DNA of 64,000 bases, from positions 124,001 through 188,000 of the forward strand of contig NZ_MU078693.1 in the NCBI RefSeq assembly GCF_014078525.1, in the 5' to 3' direction. Origin of the DNA: Nitrosopumilus sp. b3 (GTDB lineage: Archaea > Thermoproteota > Nitrososphaeria > Nitrososphaerales > Nitrosopumilaceae). This document shows positions 41,540 through 50,734 of this stretch, piece by piece (positions within the stretch are counted from its first letter, which is position 1; each line of letters starts with the position of its first letter). The notes under the pieces are model-generated. The model had not been told where the DNA came from and did not search any database. It saw only the letters and a program-made list of their open reading frames with translations. The translations under genes and the position numbers were made by a program.

Positions 41540-42346
41540 TTAGTTGGTTTCATAAAGATTTACTGTGACTTTGGTAGTCCATGGTTTTAGCTCATCAGGC
41601 AATACCACCAATAATCCACTATCTTTTTTAATATTTTTACAAGAGCCACTAAAGCTTTGTTTGTTTTGTCCAAAGCAGCCTAATTCAGTATAAGAGTAAA
41701 ACTGAGAATTGGCAAAGTTTTCACGTTGTTCAAATGATGAAACAAAATACACATCAAACCCTAAATCTTTGTTATCAGTTTTTACACTATAATCATATGA
41801 TGTTATTTCTTTAGATGTGCATATAGGGAAAAATTGTGCATATCCATTTTTAATTTTTAATTGTTGTTCTAAATTATCATAATTTGTGTTTTCAACGTTT
41901 GGATATAATGAGATGTCTGGATCTGAACTTAGTTGCTTTCCTTGAATATATTCAATTTCATGTCTTACAGCATCTACTGCTTTTCTATAGAGCATGGGTT
42001 GCCAATCTTCTTGGCATTCACTAAATTCGTGTTTCAATTCAACAAATGATTTACCATTAATTTCTTGAAGTTGATTTGTATTGTATTCTTTTGATTCTGC
42101 ATCAAATACATGATTTATTTCAGAATCTTTATTGGATTTGTGCCAAGAGTTTGTCACCTCAAAAATAATATTCTTTGAATCACTTTGCCATTCTGATAGT
42201 AAATGAACATATACAGAATATTTGTTTATTACCTGCTGAGTTTCTGATGCAAAAATCAAATGACCAAAAAAGGCATTTACAAATATTACAGAAAATGCAA
42301 AAATTGGAATTACAATATAGAGAAAAATTTTCATATCTTTACTCAT
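41540..42346 (-). CDS. Membrane-anchored protein, function unknown
   Basis: The 268-residue protein has an N-terminal membrane segment (about 8-30) and an outside region with several Cys (ECQED, PICTSKE, GCFGQNK, SCKNIKK), suggesting two disulfides. No motif names a family. It directly follows the sulfurtransferase gene (3-base gap) and probably shares its transcript. Because of the Cys content it could be a client of the DsbA-type enzymes in the first 12 kb; this is a guess. Confidence 0.55.
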   Translation of the reverse strand: MSKDMKIFLYIVIPIFAFSVIFVNAFFGHLIFASETQQVINKYSVYVHLLSEWQSDSKNIIFEVTNSWHKSNKDSEINHVFDAESKEYNTNQLQEINGKSFVELKHEFSECQEDWQPMLYRKAVDAVRHEIEYIQGKQLSSDPDISLYPNVENTNYDNLEQQLKIKNGYAQFFPICTSKEITSYDYSVKTDNKDLGFDVYFVSSFEQRENFANSQFYSYTELGCFGQNKQSFSGSCKNIKKDSGLLVVLPDELKPWTTKVTVNLYETN

Positions 42347-42349
42347 AGA

Positions 42350-43126
42350 TTATTTTTCCACAGGTAATTCTAGTTTGTTTCCCCATTCTCCCCAAGAGCC
42401 AAGGTAAACTCGAACATTTTTGAATCCAAGTTTTTTCAAAGCAAGAAAGGAATTGGCAGCCCTATACGCACCTTGACAATAAGTGATAATTTCTGAATCT
42501 TTTGGAAAATCATACATTTTGGATAATTGTTCATTATTTTTGAAAGTACCATCATCATTGATATTTTGATTCCAATCAAGATTGATAGCATTTGGAATAT
42601 GCCCTGATTGAGCAGCTCTAATCATACTTCCATCATATTCCGCAATTGAGCGAGCATCAAGGATTTTAATTTTATCAAGATTATTTTTGATGTGTTCATA
42701 TCCTGAAATAATATCTGGATTAATTTTTCCTGAAAACTTTGATGGTCTGAAACCATTGGGTTTTGTCTCAAGTGGCAGATTTTCTTTTGTCCATTTTGTT
42801 ATCCCACCATCCAACATCAATACTTGTTCATGAGAAAAATACATCAACATCCAAACTCCTCTTGCTGCGAGCATTCCAGAAACAGAATCATAAAAAATGA
42901 CTTTTTTTTCTGGGGTTACTCCAAGAATTGAAAGAAGGTTTTGAGTTTGATTGTTAAAATTTTCTATTCCTTGTTTTGTTGTATCAATCCAATGAAATGC
43001 AAATAAATCCAAATGAACCGCTCCAGGTATATGACCTTCAGAATATTCCTTGAAAGAACGAGTGTCAGCTATGATTACATTAGGATCATCAAGAATTGAA
43101 TTTAGATCAGTTGTAGAGATTAACAT
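42350..43126 (-). CDS. Thiosulfate sulfurtransferase, second paralogue
   Basis: The 258-residue protein has two rhodanese domains; the catalytic Cys is in ITYCQGAYRAANSF, with the substrate loop QGAYRA. Asp and Arg near the start (IADTRSFKEYSEGHIPGA) are as in active family members. The active loop differs from the CRIGERS loop of the paralogue at 8421-9269, so substrates may differ. It is cytoplasmic. No regional palindrome lies before it, unlike its paralogue. Confidence 0.88.
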   Translation of the reverse strand: MLISTTDLNSILDDPNVIIADTRSFKEYSEGHIPGAVHLDLFAFHWIDTTKQGIENFNNQTQNLLSILGVTPEKKVIFYDSVSGMLAARGVWMLMYFSHEQVLMLDGGITKWTKENLPLETKPNGFRPSKFSGKINPDIISGYEHIKNNLDKIKILDARSIAEYDGSMIRAAQSGHIPNAINLDWNQNINDDGTFKNNEQLSKMYDFPKDSEIITYCQGAYRAANSFLALKKLGFKNVRVYLGSWGEWGNKLELPVEK

Positions 43127-43199
43127 GATTTGGGTAAAATGATCAAATCTAAATTGATTTGGGTTGGATAATAAAAAGAAGAAAAGAAAAGGGTTTTTC

Positions 43200-44759
43200 T
43201 TATTCGTTTACGTATGCTCTTTCGCCATGCTGTGCCAAATCGAGACCAATCTCCTCTTCTTTTGGAGTGACTCTGATTCCGCCAGGCCATACGGCATCCA
43301 TTACTTTCAGGATTACAATAGTAACACCAAAGGCATAGCCTATTGATATTGCAGCACCGATGATGCTGATTGCTTGCTGTTCCATTCCTTCTGCAGTTCC
43401 GGTCCATGCACCGATACCGTCTCCAGTATCCCAAATGTGTGGACTAGCCAATGTACCAGTCAAAATTGCACCTGTAAGACCACCCATTCCGTGTACTCCC
43501 CATACATCTAATGCGTCGTCCCATTTGCGTGCACTCTTGAATGCAATTGCTGCATAACAAATTGTACCAGCTGCAATACCGATTATAATCGCAGCCATTG
43601 GACCTACCCAACCAGAGGCTGGTGTGATTGCTACCAATCCTGCTACTGCTCCTGATGCAGCTCCTACGACACTTGGTTTTCCTGTATGTGCCCAAGACAT
43701 GAGCACCCAAGTGACTGCAGCCATACCAGTTGCTGTATTTGTAACAGTCCATGCGCTGACGGTAATGCCGTCTACCATAACTTCACTTCCTGCGTTGAAG
43801 CCAAACCATCCGAACCATAGGATTCCTGCGCCGAGGACTACCATTGGGATGTTGTGTGGCTCCATTGGAACTTTGCCATATCCAAGTCGTCTACCAAGGA
43901 CTAAGGCACCTGCCAATGCAGCGAATCCTGAAGATATGTGTACTACAGTACCACCAGCAAAGTCTAATGCATATGAAGGTGATAAGTCTGGATCGAGATC
44001 TATTGAACCTCCTCCTATGTATCCGCCTCCCCAGACCCAATGTGCTATTGGATCATAAACGAAGGTTCCCCATAAGAGTACGAATATGACTAATGCGCTG
44101 AATTTGATTCTGTCAATTAATCCACCAATGATTAGAACTGGTGTGATAATTGCAAATGTTGCTTGGAACATTGCAAATAGTTGGTGAGGTACTGTACCAG
44201 GCCAACCTTGACTACAAACATCGCCTTCCACCATTGCATTCATCTGGTAAGCCGCTGACCATGTGTCTCCACATGCGCCTGCTTCACCTAATGGTGCGTA
44301 TGGTGAAACCATGTTAAATCCGACATAATCGAGATTTCCCATAAACAAGTTTGCATCTGAATCAATTCCGCCAAATGCTAGTGAGTAACCCCATAGAACC
44401 CATTGTACTGACATTAGACCCATTACGATTAAGGTCATACCAAGTACGTTGACGATGTTCTTTGATCTGGCTAATCCGCCATAAAAGAAACCGACACCTG
44501 GGGACATGAAGAGTACTAATGAAGTTGCAGTTAGCATCCATGCTGTATCACCTGTATCTATTTTACAAGGTAGCATGCTGCCATCTTCTTCATACCAACA
44601 TTCGTTAGGGTTACCAGTGTAAATTCCACTGGTTCCCTTTACATATCCGTCCATACCATCCTCAACTTGCTGTGCATATGCTTGTGACATAGCACCTGCT
44701 GCTGTGATTGATACTGCGGCTACAAGTAATAGAGCATACTTGTAGTTCCTAGAATTCAT
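43200..44759 (-). CDS. amt: Ammonium transporter Amt
   Basis: The 519-residue protein has a signal peptide (to about AYAQQ), then eleven membrane helices. The pore His pair is in VVHISSGFAALAG and WGVHGMGGLTGA, with the gate aromatics in GVGFFYGGLARSKN. An outside insert with two Cys (ECWYEEDGSMLPCK) follows the signal peptide, probably a disulfide. Ammonium is the energy source of the organism, so high expression is expected and codon use is G/C-richer than around it. A CTTAAATAAT box lies about 28 bases before the ATG. No GlnK gene is adjacent. Confidence 0.95.
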   Translation of the reverse strand: MNSRNYKYALLLVAAVSITAAGAMSQAYAQQVEDGMDGYVKGTSGIYTGNPNECWYEEDGSMLPCKIDTGDTAWMLTATSLVLFMSPGVGFFYGGLARSKNIVNVLGMTLIVMGLMSVQWVLWGYSLAFGGIDSDANLFMGNLDYVGFNMVSPYAPLGEAGACGDTWSAAYQMNAMVEGDVCSQGWPGTVPHQLFAMFQATFAIITPVLIIGGLIDRIKFSALVIFVLLWGTFVYDPIAHWVWGGGYIGGGSIDLDPDLSPSYALDFAGGTVVHISSGFAALAGALVLGRRLGYGKVPMEPHNIPMVVLGAGILWFGWFGFNAGSEVMVDGITVSAWTVTNTATGMAAVTWVLMSWAHTGKPSVVGAASGAVAGLVAITPASGWVGPMAAIIIGIAAGTICYAAIAFKSARKWDDALDVWGVHGMGGLTGAILTGTLASPHIWDTGDGIGAWTGTAEGMEQQAISIIGAAISIGYAFGVTIVILKVMDAVWPGGIRVTPKEEEIGLDLAQHGERAYVNE

Positions 44760-44886
44760 TAAATTTATCGAAATTGAAAATTATTTAAGCATTGGAGACT
44801 GGAAAGGTATCAAAAAAGTAAATTATTATATTTTAGTATATTCTGATAGTAACATAAAATATGAAAATTATGATAAGGGGAAGTAA

Positions 44887-45555
44887 ATGAAAGTTAAATC
44901 GAACACGAAACTAGCAATTTTTGACACATTCAAGACAAAGGGTGACGATTTAACAGGAGAGGCTAATAGACAAAGAGCGATCATCACGATTCTTGGAAGT
45001 AATGCAAATCCTGCAGAAAGAACACGTACAGGAATTTCTCAAAGAATTGCAAAAAAACATGGTATTGCCTGGAAGAATATCTATTCAGGGATATTTCGAG
45101 ATCTGGATGAAATTTTACTTCCAATGGAAATTGCAGAAGAAGACGGCAGACTCCCTCTAAAAAGAGGCCCAAAGGCGCTTCAAGAAAAAGGAATTCCATA
45201 CTATCATTTAACAAAAAAAGGAATTTTGATAGCACTATCAATTAGTGAAATAAAGAATAGAGAAGATTTGCTAAAACAGTTTTTTTCCCAGTCCGAATCT
45301 TCTGAAAAAGAATTTGAGAGAATTTTGGTGAATCTTTTACAAACAAGTCCCAATTTTACTTACTCTATTTTTCAAAAATATGTCAAGGCATTTTGCGATA
45401 ATAAAATTGAGGAATTACTCCCTTTTGATCTCTCAAAATTAAGGGATATTTCTGATGAATCATTGGCAATTCAAAAAGAGATTCTTTTGGCTTTTTCTAA
45501 ACTATCAAAGCAAGAAAAAGATGATGCCATAATATTTTTAGATAAGATTACCTAG
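44887..45555 (+). CDS. Winged-helix-like regulatory protein, function unknown
   Basis: The 222-residue protein is soluble and charged. Residues about 30-115 look like a winged helix (RTGISQRIAKKHGIAWKNIY SGIFRDLDEI then LTKKGILIALS), and the rest is helical (SESSEKEFERILVNLLQTS...LSKQEKDDAIIFLDKI). I do not know a family name. The start has a purine-rich GGGGAAG 6 bases upstream, a ribosome-binding site that most genes here lack. It lies between amt and atpC and could regulate either. Confidence 0.6.
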   Translation: MKVKSNTKLAIFDTFKTKGDDLTGEANRQRAIITILGSNANPAERTRTGISQRIAKKHGIAWKNIYSGIFRDLDEILLPMEIAEEDGRLPLKRGPKALQEKGIPYYHLTKKGILIALSISEIKNREDLLKQFFSQSESSEKEFERILVNLLQTSPNFTYSIFQKYVKAFCDNKIEELLPFDLSKLRDISDESLAIQKEILLAFSKLSKQEKDDAIIFLDKIT

Positions 45556-45617
45556 GATTAGTTCTCAGGTATAGATCGCCAAACATTAAAATCAGTTGCC
45601 TATTGAGATTGATCGAA

Positions 45618-46655
45618 ATGGGCGGTTCAAAGAATGTCTATGCCTCCGTTAAAGCATACAGTAAAAGAGGCAAATTACTTACAAAGGCTGATTTTCAAAC
45701 ACTTGCCGAATCAAGAGATTTAGAAGAATTAATGACTAGAATCAAGAACACAGTATATGCTGATGCTGTGGCAGATGTGCAAAAACCATATTCTTCACAA
45801 AGTATAGAGTCAGCCCTTAGAAGTAAATTAGCAGATATTCATTACTCTATTGCTAAGACATCAGGAAATTCAGGAGTGTTAGATGCATACTATATGAAAT
45901 TCATCATATCAAATCTAAAATTAATTCTTAAAGGCAAAGTCTTAGGTAAATCTCAAGAAGAGCTTGAAACTCACGTTAATCTTCATGCTGAAGAATTAAT
46001 CAAACAAAGAGACATTGTGATTAAAGCATTAGTTTCAAAAGATCTTGAAGAAGCTGTTGCAAGTTTGAATTCAGTTCAATTTGGAGAAGAGATTGCAAAG
46101 GCTGCAGCATTGTACAATGAAAAAAAGAATGTGCAAATTTTTGACACATATTTTGATAAAATATTATATCAACATCTTGCAGGTGCTATGAAAAATTATT
46201 CTGACAAAGAAGCTACCAAACTAGTTTCAATGGATATTGACTTTTACAATATTTTGAGTGTTATTAGAGGAAAGTTTTGGGGATTGCAAGAAGAGCAAAT
46301 CCAGGATTTAATAATCAATACCAGTCCTCCTGCAAGAGAACTACTTGGAAGAATGATGGCAGCAGCTACTGTAAGAGATGCATTTAATGAATTATCAAGT
46401 ACAAAATACAAGGATCTTGTACCACAAGTAGAAAATGAATTAGATGCTATTGCAGAATTTGAGAGAGCATTTGAGATGGCAATATACAGTTCATCACTTA
46501 GATCATTCACAAAGATGTTTAGTTTTGCAACAATTGTTGGAATTACTAAATTGACTTCGTTTGAAGTTAGAAATCTAGCAGCAATTGCTTTTGCTGTTGA
46601 ACAAAAAATACCAACTGAAACTACTATGTCAAAGTTAATCCTAGAAGAAGAATAG
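45618..46655 (+). CDS. atpC: A-type ATP synthase subunit C
   Basis: The 345-residue helical protein couples the rotor shaft to the proteolipid ring. Start MGGSKNVYASVKAYSKRGKL matches the family; the frame is open to TTG 45603 but the Met fits better. Repeated V-ATPase d-type motifs (SRDLEELMTRIKNTVYAD, DIDFYNILSVIRGKFWG, NLAAIAFAVEQKIPTE) are visible. It is separated from the main ATP synthase run by about 4 kb and followed 10 bases later by a small membrane protein gene. Confidence 0.93.
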   Translation: MGGSKNVYASVKAYSKRGKLLTKADFQTLAESRDLEELMTRIKNTVYADAVADVQKPYSSQSIESALRSKLADIHYSIAKTSGNSGVLDAYYMKFIISNLKLILKGKVLGKSQEELETHVNLHAEELIKQRDIVIKALVSKDLEEAVASLNSVQFGEEIAKAAALYNEKKNVQIFDTYFDKILYQHLAGAMKNYSDKEATKLVSMDIDFYNILSVIRGKFWGLQEEQIQDLIINTSPPARELLGRMMAAATVRDAFNELSSTKYKDLVPQVENELDAIAEFERAFEMAIYSSSLRSFTKMFSFATIVGITKLTSFEVRNLAAIAFAVEQKIPTETTMSKLILEEE

Positions 46656-46665
46656 GAAATATAGT

Positions 46666-46902
46666 ATGTTTAAGTTTCCAAAGAAAAAAACTGAAGTTTC
46701 AACTGAAGTTTTAGTCAGATTCATTTGGGTAAGTTCATTTTTGGCAATGATTTTCACATTACCACCATTAGGACTTTTCTTGGGTATTTACTATCTTACA
46801 GGCGAATTAATCATAGGCGCAGTAATTGGTTTTGGAGTTCATTTTGTGATATTAGCATTTTCAGGAAGAATTTCAAAAATTATTACCAAATTGATGAGCT
46901 AG
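46666..46902 (+). CDS. Small two-helix membrane protein next to atpC
   Basis: The 78-residue protein starts MFKFPKKKTEVSTE, has two membrane segments (about 20-42 and 47-68) and a basic end. It lies 10 bases after atpC and is probably co-transcribed. It is not subunit F, which is soluble and about 100 residues. It may be an assembly factor or accessory subunit specific to this lineage. Confidence 0.6.
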   Translation: MFKFPKKKTEVSTEVLVRFIWVSSFLAMIFTLPPLGLFLGIYYLTGELIIGAVIGFGVHFVILAFSGRISKIITKLMS

Positions 46903-46935
46903 ACTAAAAGGGATCATGAAAGAAGGTAAAATGTC

Positions 46936-47583
46936 ATGATGGGGGACAGGGATTTTCGAAAGGTTATCAAAAGCGCAGTTGAATCAATAGGAAAAGAGTT
47001 AGAAATTCAAATTGATTCAAAGGATATTCAGACTATTCATCTGCATGAAGTGGTTCAATGTCTCAGACGTTCCTATTATGATAGGGTAGATCCACAAGAG
47101 ATTGAAAGACGGGGATTCAATGAGCTTCTTTCAGGATTACTAAGAAAATTAGAATACGGAAGTGGTCCTAAAGAATTTGCTATAGAGGACATCAAACTAA
47201 AGGGGCAAGTCGATATGATAGTAGATGATACTATACTTTTATTCAGACCAGCAGCAACTGAATTGGAAAATCCTCTAGCAAATGACGTTTTGTATCTTAA
47301 TGCATGTATGTGGATATATGACAAGGAAGATGGAGTCGTGGTGTATATCTCGGGAGATAGAAAAGAGACAACATTCTCACTTACACGAAATAAAAAAATG
47401 TTTGAAGAAATAATTAGAAGAGTTAGAGTTCTAAATGATCTTCTAAAAGAGCAAAAATTGCCAATCTTAGAGCCATCTACTGAATGTTCTGAATGCCAAT
47501 ATTATGAAAGATGTTACATGAAAAAGAAGAATTCCAAACAGGTGTCCCTAGCTGAGATGTTAGGAATGGGCGACAAAGATTAG
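46936..47583 (+). CDS. Cas4/RecB-like nuclease-fold protein with Cys cluster
   Basis: The 215-residue protein resembles Cas4-type PD-(D/E)XK proteins: an early Cys in HLHEVVQCLRRSYY, the motif II Asp in LKGQVDMIVDD, and a C-terminal CSECQYYERC that with the first Cys could bind a 4Fe-4S cluster. The place of motif III (E-x-K) reads LLFRPA, lacking both acidic and lysine residues, so nuclease activity is doubtful. No CRISPR array or other cas gene is in the window. Stand-alone Cas4-like proteins are frequent in archaea and likely act in DNA repair. Confidence 0.7.
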   Translation: MMGDRDFRKVIKSAVESIGKELEIQIDSKDIQTIHLHEVVQCLRRSYYDRVDPQEIERRGFNELLSGLLRKLEYGSGPKEFAIEDIKLKGQVDMIVDDTILLFRPAATELENPLANDVLYLNACMWIYDKEDGVVVYISGDRKETTFSLTRNKKMFEEIIRRVRVLNDLLKEQKLPILEPSTECSECQYYERCYMKKKNSKQVSLAEMLGMGDKD

Positions 47584-47605
47584 TTAGATAAATTAAAAAT
47601 ATTGT

Positions 47606-47622
47606 AAAGGAAAAATTCCTTT
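47606..47622. terminator. Bidirectional terminator hairpin
   Basis: AAAGGAAAAATTCCTTT forms a 7-bp stem with a 3-base loop. It lies between the ends of two convergent genes (47583 on plus, 47626 on minus), with T/A-rich runs on both sides, so it can stop both transcripts. Confidence 0.55.
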
Positions 47623-47625
47623 TGG

Positions 47626-47736
47626 TTAATCGAGTGGTTCTGGATGTCCTTTACCACGAAGAGCGAAACACACTACTGCTAGTGCAATTGCGACTCCTGC
47701 TGCTGCGCCAAATGCGGCCATACCTGCTTCTGCCAT
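47626..47736 (-). CDS. Tiny alanine-rich membrane protein (36 residues)
   Basis: The minus strand reads MAEAGMAAFGAAAGVAIALA, then VVCFALRGKGHPEPLD: a single hydrophobic helix with a short polar tail. Support as a gene: a strong TTATAAAAG box 32 bases before the ATG, a G/C-rich codon choice unlike the intergenic surroundings but like highly expressed genes here (amt, atpK), and a terminator hairpin right after the stop. Function unknown; a small subunit of a membrane complex is possible. Confidence 0.7.
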   Translation of the reverse strand: MAEAGMAAFGAAAGVAIALAVVCFALRGKGHPEPLD

Positions 47737-47835
47737 TTGATAAAAAACCACTCTACGAGCTTTTATAACTTTGCCAATATTTTTTCTCTAAAAACAAAAT
47801 ATCATAATTTTGGAATATTATGATACTATAACAGT

Positions 47836-48390
47836 TTATTTTGTAAACTCAAAATCAAGTTGATTTTCTTGTCCACTAGTCATTGAACTAAGATTGTAAT
47901 AGACTGTACCGGAAACTTTCCATGTATTTGTGCCATCCTCAAAGTCACTCCATAGTTCTGGAGTATTACCAGTATTTTTCAAGGTTATTTTATCTCTAAG
48001 TACAATAGAATTCTCTCCTAGAAGAGTATAGTAATTTGAGCCAAATTCTACCATTCCTTCAGGCCTGCTACCAATTTCACCGCCTGAAATTTGTTCATTT
48101 TCAGAATATCCCGTTTCAAATAATTGGTAATCCATGGTTTGAACTATTACAGAGCGGGGATTAGGATTTGAAATTTTAAATGCAATCTCAATTGTTGCGG
48201 TACGTTCTGAAATTTTTGAAACTGAAATGTCTTCCAATTCTACTTCAAGAGGTTTAACCAATTCAATTTGAGAATTAGTAGGAATATTTTCTGAAGATGA
48301 AACCTGCATTGTAGGACCGACTAAAAGAATACTACCCAATATTACTGCAAGTGCTGCAACTGCAACACCAACAAAGATTTTAGGATTCAT
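47836..48390 (-). CDS. Membrane-anchored LEA14/WHy-domain protein
   Basis: The 184-residue protein has an N-terminal membrane segment (about 5-28) and a WHy/LEA14-type beta domain (about 45-180) with the typical ISNPNPRSVIVQTMDYQLFE, where NPNP and the following strand are hallmarks. Such domains are linked to desiccation or stress tolerance in other organisms, but in archaea their role is open. It stands alone with its own promoter. Confidence 0.7.
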   Translation of the reverse strand: MNPKIFVGVAVAALAVILGSILLVGPTMQVSSSENIPTNSQIELVKPLEVELEDISVSKISERTATIEIAFKISNPNPRSVIVQTMDYQLFETGYSENEQISGGEIGSRPEGMVEFGSNYYTLLGENSIVLRDKITLKNTGNTPELWSDFEDGTNTWKVSGTVYYNLSSMTSGQENQLDFEFTK

Positions 48391-48461
48391 TATTTTTCTA
48401 TTTCCTCTTGATATCTTAAATGTTGAGATAGTTATTATACCATTGGAGCCAGAAAAAAATA

Positions 48462-48818
48462 ATGCAATACTTTCAAGCAGTTCAGCAAGGAAAACTAAGA
48501 GCTAGTAAATCACAAATGAAGATGTTTGATGTAGCTGGATTTGCAATGTTAACACTAACTACCAAAAAAATTGATGGAAAATTTCATCCTGTTGGAGAGG
48601 AAGAGTTTACAGCAGTAATTAATTCCCCAGATGGACATGTAGCAGTAATAGTAGACAAAGATGGATTTACAAAGGCACAATCAAAGGCCGTAGAAAAAGA
48701 AGAAGCCTTATCAATTTACAAAAAACTTCGAGATACGGGAATTGAGGAATATCCAGAAAAAGAGATTCAGATTTGGTCTGAATCAAGACCAACAATTCAA
48801 AACCAGAAAACTGAGTAA
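48462..48818 (+). CDS. Conserved small soluble protein, function unknown
   Basis: The 118-residue protein is soluble, mixed alpha/beta (AVQQGKLRASKSQMKMFDVA, then DGKFHPVGEEEFTAVINSPDGH and a helical end EEALSIYKKLRDTG). No family is recognised. ATG start; it ends one base from the end of the convergent pyrH gene. Confidence 0.55.
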   Translation: MQYFQAVQQGKLRASKSQMKMFDVAGFAMLTLTTKKIDGKFHPVGEEEFTAVINSPDGHVAVIVDKDGFTKAQSKAVEKEEALSIYKKLRDTGIEEYPEKEIQIWSESRPTIQNQKTE

Positions 48819-49502
48819 TTATTTAGAACCAAGAATAATTTCTGTACCTATATTTCCACCTTTAATGGCATTTTCAATATTTTTTGGAGTTGCTTTGAGT
48901 ATTCTGGTTTTAATTTTGGATCGCTCTATAATTTTCAAGGCTACAATATCCATCAAATCATATCCTCCAGCAACTGAATCTTCATGAACAAGCATGTTTT
49001 TCAGATTTTTGAGATCAATGCGTCGGAATTTTTTTGCATTTTTGAATTTATTTGGATCCTTATCATATACCCCATCAACATCAGTTGCATTGAGAAATTG
49101 ATCCGCCTGAACTTTTTCAGCAATCAAAGCTGCAGTACCATTAGTGCTTTGACCAGGATGTAAACCACCAGCAACAACAATTAATCCATCATCTACAGCA
49201 TGTCTGACTTCTTGTAATGTAGTTGGTGGATGAGAATATGCTTTATTTTTTAGGGCATAAATCAGTAATTTTGCATTAAGCCTTGAAATTTCAATTCCTA
49301 ATTCATCAAGAGTTGATTCATCTGCACCAGAAGATCTTGCATGAGAAATATAATGTCGGGCAATATTTCCTCCTCCAGCAATAACTATAGGCTGACAAGT
49401 CTTGCTAATTTTTACTAAGAATTCTGCATAATCTTTTAAGACTTTGGCATTATCTATACCAAAAATCTTGCCTGATAATTTAATTACAATTCTTTTTTTC
49501 AT
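48819..49502 (-). CDS. pyrH: UMP kinase (archaeal PyrH)
   Basis: The 227-residue amino-acid-kinase-fold protein makes UDP from UMP. Signatures: [12 protein letters not shown] at the start, [13 protein letters not shown], and [20 protein letters not shown] in the ATP region. Length matches archaeal UMP kinases. It is the last gene of an operon with an HD phosphohydrolase and thymidylate kinase, overlapping the HD gene by 4 bases. Confidence 0.93.
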   Translation of the reverse strand: MKKRIVIKLSGKIFGIDNAKVLKDYAEFLVKISKTCQPIVIAGGGNIARHYISHARSSGADESTLDELGIEISRLNAKLLIYALKNKAYSHPPTTLQEVRHAVDDGLIVVAGGLHPGQSTNGTAALIAEKVQADQFLNATDVDGVYDKDPNKFKNAKKFRRIDLKNLKNMLVHEDSVAGGYDLMDIVALKIIERSKIKTRILKATPKNIENAIKGGNIGTEIILGSK

Positions 49503-50734
49503 TTTAGATCTCCAATAATTGATTTTGCGGCAATTTCAACTTTCTTTCTGTTCTTATCATGAGTATAAATTCTAAGGATATTCATAAAGCCTGAAATTGC
49601 AGAAACAACTGGAATTTCTGATATTGGCATCTCGTTGGCAGATGATCTACCATCCTCATTTGAAATGAGAATTATGGATTTTGACTCATTTTTTGATGGT
49701 GCTAGTGGAATTGATGGGGTTACTGAGCTATCCACAAAGATTTCATTTTCTTGTACTTTGGATTTTTTAGAAATTTCAGATCTGAGTTCATCAGTTCTGG
49801 TTTTTTTAAGATTTGTTTGACTTGTCAATATTCTCTCAAATACACATTTTAGTAATTTTCGATTTTGATAGTCTTGAGCAAATTGTCTAGCACGTTTTAA
49901 TTTTGTAGATTTTGATGAAATAAGACTGGATAAAACGTATTCATCTGTAAGGTTTACAAATTCATGGAGATTAAAAGTAGTAAAACCAAATTCATCATCA
50001 GATAATCTTAATGCCTCCAGTAACATTACTTCTGCTGCTCTTACAGTTTTATGAAAATATACAGCCTTGAACATTTGATATCTTGAGTGCATCATAGATT
50101 CAAAGGAATACAGTGCTGAGCGTTCTAAAGCTAATTTTTTCTTATGTACATCAAGGGATTGTGTAATCCTTTTATGATCAATTTTTGCATGCTCAGCTCC
50201 CGTAAAATAACCATCTCTAAGTAAATAGTCCATCATGTCTGCACTAAGTGCACCTGAAACAATTTCATTTAGATATTGAAATTTAGAATCTCCAAATGCA
50301 ATTTTAGTAACAAGTCTTTTGTCAAAACCATTTTTGGATAATATATCACCAATTTCAGATTTTAAAATAATTTCTTTACCAAAATCTTCATGAGAAATTT
50401 TTCTTTCCTGAATAATCTCCTCAAAAAGATGGGAAAACGGGCCATGTCCAATATCATGTAAGAGTCCAGATAATCTAAGAATTTCAATGTCATTTGATTT
50501 TAAAATTCCTTTTTCATTTAATGCGTTACCTGCTTGACTTGCAATGTGCATTACACCCAAGGAGTGCTCAAATCTTGTGTGCTGAGCTGCAGGATATGTT
50601 AAATGGGCTCCTGAAAGTTGTCTTATTCGTCTTAATCTTTGAAAAATTGGATTGTCAATAATTGATAATTCATGATCATATACACGAATAAAATCATGAA
50701 TAGGATCAATAATGTCTGAATAATTTTTTTTCAT
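49499..50734 (-). CDS. HD-domain dNTPase-like phosphohydrolase
   Basis: The 411-residue protein has the HD domain of the dGTPase/SAMHD1 group: [30 protein letters not shown], then [17 protein letters not shown], with the His and Asp residues that bind the metal. Such enzymes split dNTPs to deoxynucleosides and triphosphate. It overlaps thymidylate kinase upstream and UMP kinase downstream by 4 bases each, tying it to the pyrimidine nucleotide pool. Substrate specificity is not visible. Confidence 0.88.
   Translation of the reverse strand: MKKNYSDIIDPIHDFIRVYDHELSIIDNPIFQRLRRIRQLSGAHLTYPAAQHTRFEHSLGVMHIASQAGNALNEKGILKSNDIEILRLSGLLHDIGHGPFSHLFEEIIQERKISHEDFGKEIILKSEIGDILSKNGFDKRLVTKIAFGDSKFQYLNEIVSGALSADMMDYLLRDGYFTGAEHAKIDHKRITQSLDVHKKKLALERSALYSFESMMHSRYQMFKAVYFHKTVRAAEVMLLEALRLSDDEFGFTTFNLHEFVNLTDEYVLSSLISSKSTKLKRARQFAQDYQNRKLLKCVFERILTSQTNLKKTRTDELRSEISKKSKVQENEIFVDSSVTPSIPLAPSKNESKSIILISNEDGRSSANEMPISEIPVVSAISGFMNILRIYTHDKNRKKVEIAAKSIIGDLK

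Noticed and set aside
43120..43752. Cys/Trp-rich minus-strand frames and long plus-strand frames within amt
   Set aside because: Shadows of the amt gene in other frames; G/C-rich Gly/Ala/Trp codons read as Cys/Trp/Arg when shifted.
46936..47583. Cas4-like gene as a sign of a CRISPR system
   Set aside because: No array and no other cas gene in the window; such proteins occur alone in archaea.
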